A stretch of 19,739 nt of DNA. It comes from Dehalococcoidia bacterium (GTDB lineage Bacteria > Chloroflexota > Dehalococcoidia > Dehalococcoidales > UBA1222). Location: NCBI GenBank assembly GCA_009783135.1, contig WRHS01000017.1:1-19739 (forward strand). Direction: 5' to 3'. Both the position numbers and the translations under genes were made by a program. Positions 13,682 through 19,739 of the stretch are shown piece after piece (within the stretch, counting starts at the first letter, position 1; each line of letters begins with the position of its first letter). A model generated the notes under the pieces. That model made no database searches. It worked only from the letters and a program-made list of their open reading frames with translations, and had not been told where the DNA came from.

Positions 13682-16600
13682 CTATGAGTGGTGACGTTCT
13701 TTATTTTTATGGTGCTTGATAGTCAAAGCTGCGCCAACAGAACCAAGTATGAGAATGACGGCGTTGACGATGGTCCAGAGGTCCACGAAAGTCATAGGAT
13801 TTTTCATATCCCCGGTTAGGAGGAAGACCACGACTCCGGCTATGCCGGCAACAATAGCCGCCAGTAGCCAAAAGAGGTTGGTTTTCTTGTTCTTCTGAAT
13901 GAAGACACGAGCCAATGTGAGCACAGCAGCCGCAGCACCGATGCAGCAGAGGATCAGGTTAAGCAGTGCCCATTTGCTGCCACTGCTTTCGTCGGTAGTG
14001 GCAGGAGGCGTGGTGATACCGGATGTTGGAGGAGGCTGTGGAGATGTCGGCGGCGGCTGAGTTGCTGCGGTTGCCTCCCAGTTAGCCCTCACAACCACAT
14101 CTCTTGCCGGCATGGTGAATGACGCTGTGGCACTGTTGGCAACGCTCACACCACCAGAAACAACCGTCCAGCCGGTGAAGGTATAACCATCTCTTACGCC
14201 GGCATTGATGGTAACAGTGACGCCTGCCTCATAGCTTCCGGAACCATTCGGGCTGGCTGCACTGTCCTCAACTGTCACGGTATAGCGGGTAGGTTGCACA
14301 ACGTTTTGGGTGTAATAGAAGATGAACTCATTTCCCGATGCTGCCAGTACCTTTGTAACGGATGTGGGTGCAACTGCGGTGTAACCGGTAATAGTAATGG
14401 CATTTTCAGTTACGGACTCACCCATGGTACGGTTGTTAACCACCTTGTCAGGTGCAACCTGAGTGGTTGTACCAGCAAGGTAGTAATGCACAACGTAGCT
14501 GATGTTGTTGTTGGGCACCCATTTGGCATAGAGGATATGGTCGCTTTGAGTGGCCACAACAGTGGATGCCGTAATTTCAGCACCTGTGCAGTCAGCGCTG
14601 AGATACCAACCGCCGAATGTATAACCAGGGCGTGATATGGTAGCCAGATCACCGTAAGGTGCGATATACAAAACGCCGAAGTAGACAATTTTGCTTGTTG
14701 GTATAGGCCCGACGACAGTGGGGTCTTCCGTGTTCGCATCAAATGTGATGACAATAGACTTGACGCTGTCCTGCACCCACTGGGCATAAAGCGTGTGGTT
14801 GTTCGCGTTGGACACGACGGTTGATGCTGTGACGAGCGAACCGCCTGATGCCGCCGTATACCAGCCGGTGAAGATATATCCCGTTCTGGTAACAGTGGCC
14901 AGCGCACCATATGCCGCACCATAAGTAACAGTTTTTGACGCAGGTGACGGAGTGCTGCCGCCATTTGAGTTGAAGGTGACCACAATCCCGCTGATAGCCC
15001 TCCAGTGGGCATAAAGGGTGTGATCGCTTTGATTGGTGACGACGGTGTCGGCCGTAACGAGCGTCCCGCCGGAAGCTGCGGTGTACCAGCCGTCAAAGGT
15101 ATAACCTGTTCTGGATGTTGTTGCCAGCGCACCATATGCCGAGCCATAAATAACGGTCTTTGATGCAGGCGACGGGGCGTTGCCACCATTAGTGTTGAAT
15201 GTTACAACTATGTTTTTGACGGACCAGTGGGCATAAAGGGTATGGTCGTCAGTCTCAGCGACGACAGTCGTGGCAGTGACGAGGCTACCGCCTGTAGCCG
15301 CCGTATACCAGCCGTCAAATGTATAACCTGCACGGGATATGCCGGGCAGTGTGCCGTAAGCGGCGCCAAACGTAACGGTTATGGAAGCCGGCGTGGGATC
15401 TGCCACAGAGGTGTCCGTCGTGTTCTTATCAAAGGTTACGACAATACCGCTCTTGAGTGCCCAATGGGCGTAGAGTGTATGGTTGTTTGGGTTGGAAACG
15501 ATGCTTGTGGAACTAATCAGATTGCCGCCTGTCTGGGCATCGAACCATCCGAGGAATGTATAACCCGTGCGCGAGATTGAGGCGAGCATGCCGTAGGCAG
15601 AGTTAAAGCTAACTAACATGCTTGCCGGATTGGGGCTGACAGAGGCGTCCGTTGTGTTCTTGTCGAAGGTTACAACGATATCGTCCCTGGGCGCCCAATG
15701 CGCATAAAGGGTATGGTTGTCGGCATTGGAAACGATTGTTGCGGCAGTGACGAGAGCCCCGCCGGTTTGATCTGTGAACCAACCCATGAACGTATAACCC
15801 GCTCTCAAAACAGTGGGAAGGGTGTCGTATGGGCGGTCAAAGGTAACCGTCTTGGATGCCGGTGATGGGATGCTGCCGCCGTTTGAGTTGAAGCTGACGA
15901 CGATATTGTTCTTGGCTGACCAATGCGCGAATAGAGTATGGCTTGAACTTATGCTCACAATGGAAGTGCTGCCAATGAGAGTTCCGCCGACCTGATCAGT
16001 ATACCAGCCATCAAAGGTATAACCGTATCTGGCAACAGTAGCCAAAGTGCCGTAGGCGCTTCCAAAAACCACGTCAATGGAAGCTATGGAAGGTGTGTTG
16101 CCGCCGTTGGGGTCAAAGGTGACAACAATATCATTCTTGGCAGACCAGTGGGCGTAAAGGGTGTGGTTCGACGGGTTGGATACCAAAGTTGTGGTGGCAA
16201 CAAGAGTGCCGCCTGAGGCTGAGGTAAACCAGCCAAGGAACTCATAACCATCCCTATATACCGTGGCAAGCGTGCCGTATGGGCTATCAAAGGTAACAGT
16301 CTTAGAGGCTACTGAAGGAGTCCCTCCGCCGTTGGAGTTGAATGATACAACAATGTCGTTCTTTGCCGTCCAGTGGGCATAAAGCGTGTGAGACGCGGCA
16401 TTGGTTACTATAGTGGTTGTGCTTATCTGCGTTCCACCGATCGGGGCATCAAACCATCCGCGGAAGGTGTAACCCGTTCTGGTGGCAGTAGCCAGAGCAC
16501 CATAGGCAACGCCGTATGTGACCGTCTTGTACTCAGGTGATGCTGTATCGCCACTGTTGGAGTCGAAGGAGACTATAATGCCGCTTACGGGCGTCCAGTG

Positions 16601-19600
16601 GGCATAAAGGGTGTGGTTGGTGCTGGCGCCAACGACTGTGCTGTCAGTAACGAGACTGCCGCCGTTAGCCATGGTATACCAGCCGTCAAATGTATAACCG
16701 TATCTGGTGGCACTGGCAAGAGTGCCGTAGGACTCACCAGTGACGACAGCTTTGTATGGCGGCACGGCAGGACTGCCGCCATTGGAGTCGAAAGTTACGG
16801 TGACGGAGGAGGGGATGTCCTGCGACCAGTAGGCATAGAGCGTGTGGTTATCAGGGATGGAAACGATGGTTGCGGCACCGACAAGATTTCCGCCCGTCTG
16901 TGCATCAAACCAACCGATAAAGGTATAACCAGTGCGGAAAACGGTGGCAAGACTGCCATAGGCTGCATCAAAGGTGACAGTCTTGGATGTGGGTGATGGT
17001 GTGCTGCCGCCGTTTGAGTTGAAGCTGACAACTATATTGCTCTTGGCTGACCAATGCGCATATAGAATGTGGTTCTCGGCACGGGTGACTGTTGTGGAGG
17101 CGCTAACGAGTGTGCCACCTATTGCCGCAGTGTACCAGCCTTCAAAGTTATAGCCCGTGCGCGAAACGCTGGCCAATGTACTGTAGGCGGCACCGAAAGA
17201 AACGAGTTTGTACTCAGGGGATGGGGTGTTGCCGCCGCCTGCGTTGAACTCAACGACTATGTCGTTTTTGGCCGACCAATGAGCATAAAGAGTATGGTTG
17301 TCAGGATTGGTAACAGTAGTGGTGTCATCAACAAGGCTGCCTCCCGAAGCTGCGGTATACCAGCCCGTGAAGTTGTAGCCATAGCGCGAAACGTTTGCCA
17401 AAGTGCCATAAAGGCTGTCGAAAGTAACGCTCTTGGCCGTGGGGGTAGGACCGTCGCCGCCGTTGGAATCAAAGCTTACAACAATATCGTTCTTGGCAGT
17501 CCAGTGAGCATAAAGCGTGTGATTATCAGGGTTGGAAACCTTTGTAGTGCTAGTAACGAGGCTGCCGCCTGTTGCTGCGGTATACCAACCATCGAAGTTA
17601 TAACCTGTGCGTGAAATAGTGGCCAAACTGCCATAGTCCGCATCAAAGGTGACAGTCTTGGATGCGGGTGACGGAGTATTGCCGCCATTGGAGTCAAATG
17701 TGACAACGATACCGCTCTTGGCAGTCCACTTGGCGTAAAGGGTGTGAGCCGAAGCATTGGTCACAGGAGAAGCGGACGTAATCTCATTACCCGTAGTGCA
17801 GGCAGCATCGGTGAACCAGCCGCCGAAAGTGTAACCGATGCGCGAGATGGATGCCAGTGAGCCGTAGGCTACGCCGAAAGTAACCATCTTGGACGCAGGG
17901 TCAGGACCTGTAACAACGCCGGTAGTGTTTTTATTAAAGGTAACAGTGATGTCGCCGATGACTGACCAATGAGCATAAAGGGTATGGTTTTCGGCGTTGG
18001 TGACAATGGTGCCCTCGGTGACGAGGTCTCCGCCTGTCGCCGCAGTGTACCAACCATCGAATTTATAACCTGTGAGTGAAATGTTGGCCAGATCGCCGTA
18101 GGGTGCATCAAAGGTAACGGTTTTGGATGTGGGTGACGGAGTGCCGCTGCCGTTGGAGTCAAAGGTTACGACGATGTCATTAGCTGTCCAGTGGGCATAA
18201 AGTGTGTGGTTCTCGGCGTTGGAAACGATGCTCGCATCTGTAATTTTTGTACCGCCGGAAGCTGCGGTATACCAGCCATCGAAGTTGTAACCCGTGCGCG
18301 TAACAGTAGCTAGACTGCCATAGGCTGCATCAAAGGTAACAGTTTTTGAAGCCATGGATGGTGTATTGCCGCCGTTGGAGTTGAATGATACGACAATATC
18401 GTCCTTAGCGGACCAGTGAGCATAAAGTGTGTGGTTCTCGGCGTTGGAAACGATGCTCGTATCAGTAATTTTTGTGCCGCCTGAAGCTGCGGTATACCAA
18501 CCATCAAAGTTGTAACCCGTGCGAGTAACAGTAGCCAAGCTGCCATACGCTGCATCGAATATAACGCTTATTGAGGTGGGTGACGGTGTGTTGCCACCGT
18601 TGGGGTCGAATGTGACAACTATGCCACTTTTTACTGTCCAGTGCGCATAAAGCGTGTGGTTCTCGGCGTTGGTAACTGTGGTGGTGTCCTCAACGAGGTT
18701 GCCGCCTGATGCCGCAGTGTACCAGCCGTCAAAGGTGTAACCGATGCGGGAGATGCTGGACAGCGTGCCATATGCCGCACCGAAGGTAACTGTTATTGAA
18801 GATGGCGTGGGTCCTGTTACGGTACCGCTTGTGTTTTTATTAAACGTAACGACGATATCCGTTTTAACCGACCAGTGGGCATAAAGCGTGTGATTCTCGT
18901 CGTTGGTAACGGTGGTGGATGCTGTAACGAGACTGCCGTCTACAACCTCGGTGTACCAGCCAACAAAGTCATAACCTGTGCGCGAAACAGTAGCTAGTGT
19001 ACCGTAAGTTGCGTCAAATGTTACCGTCTTGGAGGGTGGTGTAGGTCCGATTACGGAGTCTGAAGTGTTCTTATCAAAGGTAACAAGGATGCCACTCTTA
19101 GCCGTCCAGTGGGCATAAAGGGTGTGAGCCGCCGGATTGGAAACGTTGGTAATATCAGTAACGAGGCTGCCGCCCGAAGTTGCGGTATACCAGCCATCGA
19201 AGTTGTAACCTGTGCGCGAAATGCTGGCCAGATTTCCGTAGGCCATATTGAAAAGTACCGTTTTGGAATCAGGTGTCGGACCCACAACGGAGGTATCAGT
19301 TGTGTTCTTATCAAAGGTAACCTGAACGCTGAAATACTCCTCAAATTTAACTGGTAGAACGCCGTCGCCAGCATTGGAGTTGTGGGCATTGTATCCGCCC
19401 AAGGTTTTTATTGAATATATCAGCGCATTATTGTCAGCCTTACGTACGATTATGCCGAGTAATGTGGTATTGTTGTAGGCATGTATATTATCATTCTGTG
19501 TTAACACGGCGCCGGTGCTATATCCGAAAGCTCTAAAACCGGCAGGCAGGGTAAGGGTGTTAGTTTCGCTGTTATTGTTGTAGACCTTAAGCGTACGGCT

Positions 19601-19739
19601 CGCTGTCGATGATATTGGGTTGTCGAGCATAGCATTGACATAGTATCCATTGCCGGCATTATTGTTTGAGGCGTGAATTGCCGGAAGGTTTCCTTCGGAG
19701 TATGCCTTGATATCCGCTGTGGCGTTAAATGTTATAACG
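13682..19739 (-). CDS. Giant InlB-repeat surface protein, N-terminus beyond right edge
   Basis: At least 2018 residues. The frame stays open to base 19739 with no start, so the N-terminus and any signal peptide lie outside. In order: about 137 residues with Asn/Ala-rich, beta-like sequence; 21 tandem Listeria-Bacteroides (InlB B, Flg_new) repeats of about 75-80 residues, each with a V-x-F-(D/N), GY-x-F-x-GW(Y/F) and HTLYAHW core; a MucBP-like domain (VVHYYLAGTTTQVAP, about 14290-14503); a divergent InlB-type domain (GYTFTGWTVVSGG, about 14075-14285); a Pro/Thr linker (PPPTSPQPPPTSG); three hydrophobic helices; and a basic tail KHHKNKERHHS. It lacks an LPXTG motif and is anchored instead by the three helices. 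It is presumably extracellular, in adhesion or wall binding. Co-directional with the InsA-like gene 34 bp downstream. Confidence 0.9.
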   Translation of the reverse strand, partial: VITFNATADIKAYSEGNLPAIHASNNNAGNGYYVNAMLDNPISSTASRTLKVYNNNSETNTLTLPAGFRAFGYSTGAVLTQNDNIHAYNNTTLLGIIVRKADNNALIYSIKTLGGYNAHNSNAGDGVLPVKFEEYFSVQVTFDKNTTDTSVVGPTPDSKTVLFNMAYGNLASISRTGYNFDGWYTATSGGSLVTDITNVSNPAAHTLYAHWTAKSGILVTFDKNTSDSVIGPTPPSKTVTFDATYGTLATVSRTGYDFVGWYTEVVDGSLVTASTTVTNDENHTLYAHWSVKTDIVVTFNKNTSGTVTGPTPSSITVTFGAAYGTLSSISRIGYTFDGWYTAASGGNLVEDTTTVTNAENHTLYAHWTVKSGIVVTFDPNGGNTPSPTSISVIFDAAYGSLATVTRTGYNFDGWYTAASGGTKITDTSIVSNAENHTLYAHWSAKDDIVVSFNSNGGNTPSMASKTVTFDAAYGSLATVTRTGYNFDGWYTAASGGTKITDASIVSNAENHTLYAHWTANDIVVTFDSNGSGTPSPTSKTVTFDAPYGDLANISLTGYKFDGWYTAATGGDLVTEGTIVTNAENHTLYAHWSVIGDITVTFNKNTTGVVTGPDPASKMVTFGVAYGSLASISRIGYTFGGWFTDAACTTGNEITSASPVTNASAHTLYAKWTAKSGIVVTFDSNGGNTPSPASKTVTFDADYGSLATISRTGYNFDGWYTAATGGSLVTSTTKVSNPDNHTLYAHWTAKNDIVVSFDSNGGDGPTPTAKSVTFDSLYGTLANVSRYGYNFTGWYTAASGGSLVDDTTTVTNPDNHTLYAHWSAKNDIVVEFNAGGGNTPSPEYKLVSFGAAYSTLASVSRTGYNFEGWYTAAIGGTLVSASTTVTRAENHILYAHWSAKSNIVVSFNSNGGSTPSPTSKTVTFDAAYGSLATVFRTGYTFIGWFDAQTGGNLVGAATIVSIPDNHTLYAYWSQDIPSSVTVTFDSNGGSPAVPPYKAVVTGESYGTLASATRYGYTFDGWYTMANGGSLVTDSTVVGASTNHTLYAHWTPVSGIIVSFDSNSGDTASPEYKTVTYGVAYGALATATRTGYTFRGWFDAPIGGTQISTTTIVTNAASHTLYAHWTAKNDIVVSFNSNGGGTPSVASKTVTFDSPYGTLATVYRDGYEFLGWFTSASGGTLVATTTLVSNPSNHTLYAHWSAKNDIVVTFDPNGGNTPSIASIDVVFGSAYGTLATVARYGYTFDGWYTDQVGGTLIGSTSIVSISSSHTLFAHWSAKNNIVVSFNSNGGSIPSPASKTVTFDRPYDTLPTVLRAGYTFMGWFTDQTGGALVTAATIVSNADNHTLYAHWAPRDDIVVTFDKNTTDASVSPNPASMLVSFNSAYGMLASISRTGYTFLGWFDAQTGGNLISSTSIVSNPNNHTLYAHWALKSGIVVTFDKNTTDTSVADPTPASITVTFGAAYGTLPGISRAGYTFDGWYTAATGGSLVTATTVVAETDDHTLYAHWSVKNIVVTFNTNGGNAPSPASKTVIYGSAYGALATTSRTGYTFDGWYTAASGGTLVTADTVVTNQSDHTLYAHWRAISGIVVTFNSNGGSTPSPASKTVTYGAAYGALATVTRTGYIFTGWYTAASGGSLVTASTVVSNANNHTLYAQWVQDSVKSIVITFDANTEDPTVVGPIPTSKIVYFGVLYIAPYGDLATISRPGYTFGGWYLSADCTGAEITASTVVATQSDHILYAKWVPNNNISYVVHYYLAGTTTQVAPDKVVNNRTMGESVTENAITITGYTAVAPTSVTKVLAASGNEFIFYYTQNVVQPTRYTVTVEDSAASPNGSGSYEAGVTVTINAGVRDGYTFTGWTVVSGGVSVANSATASFTMPARDVVVRANWEATAATQPPPTSPQPPPTSGITTPPATTDESSGSKWALLNLILCCIGAAAAVLTLARVFIQKNKKTNLFWLLAAIVAGIAGVVVFLLTGDMKNPMTFVDLWTIVNAVILILGSVGAALTIKHHKNKERHHS
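14504..19327 (-). repeat. Array of 21 InlB-type coding repeats (about 225-240 bp each)
   Basis: Counted from the N-terminal side, repeats 1-3, 7, 17 and 18 carry a longer K-N-T opening (FDKNT or FNKNT, then a GPTP-like turn), as does 21 in altered form. The others carry a shorter SNGG/PNGG opening. The C-terminal half of each, from GY-x-F to LYAHW, is nearly constant. Repeats 4 and 5 (about 18170-18630) are nearly identical, with a 39-bp exact match inside, so they are a recent duplication. Repeats 7 and 21 have a CT insertion variant (DAACTTGNEI, SADCTGAEI). Confidence 0.9.

Noticed and set aside
13700..19600. Many short plus- and minus-strand frames inside the giant gene
   Set aside because: They are shadow frames created by the repetitive coding sequence, with no ribosome sites.

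Overview
The window looks like a chromosomal segment of an anaerobic bacterium. It has a radical-SAM activase-like protein, an iron-sulfur flavoprotein, and a GluRS plus GatCA pair, which point to the indirect route to Gln-tRNA and/or Asn-tRNA. The style of the GltX, GatC and RDD/zinc-ribbon proteins, together with a giant Listeria-Bacteroides-repeat surface protein, reminds me of Dehalococcoidia/Chloroflexota. That is an impression, not a demonstration. GTG and TTG starts are common (1287, 6844, 9750, 12298, and 227 at the left edge).

Layout. (1) 1-1250: debris. It holds the 5' part of an InsA-like zinc-ribbon/HTH gene running off the left edge, a strong hairpin, the decayed C-terminal membrane anchor of a surface protein, and an AT-rich stretch without genes. 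(2) 1287-3912 (+): RDD membrane protein, zinc-ribbon membrane protein and gltX, closely spaced and probably one operon. (3) 3938-5245 (-): an AAA/DUF4143 ATPase whose promoter region contains a 24-bp tandem array that re-copies a -10 box. (4) 5679-6641 (+): PflX-type radical SAM protein. (5) 6701-7637 (-): two unannotated small genes (47 and 51 aa) and an EXLDI-type protein with an apparently leaderless promoter. (6) 7767-9110 (-): a second, different AAA/DUF4143 ATPase. (7) 9286-10340 (+): ybeY overlapping an iron-sulfur flavoprotein gene. (8) 10337-12599 (-): gatC, gatA and a small membrane protein, preceded by an orphan VapB-like antitoxin with a perfect palindromic operator. (9) 13192-19739 (-): a giant surface protein (at least 2018 residues, 21 InlB-type repeats, MucBP-like domain, three-helix membrane anchor), followed 34 bp later by an intact 151-aa InsA-like protein and a perfect 18-bp-arm terminator hairpin.

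The most interesting signal is that the surface-protein/InsA-like pair occurs twice in the same order and strand. One pair is intact at the right end. The other, at the left end, has a decayed surface gene but a preserved small gene. The two small genes are identical over 107 bp of the HTH-coding part and then drop to roughly 80 percent across the zinc-ribbon part. This suggests a recurring two-gene module with gene conversion, rather than a chance insertion-sequence hit.
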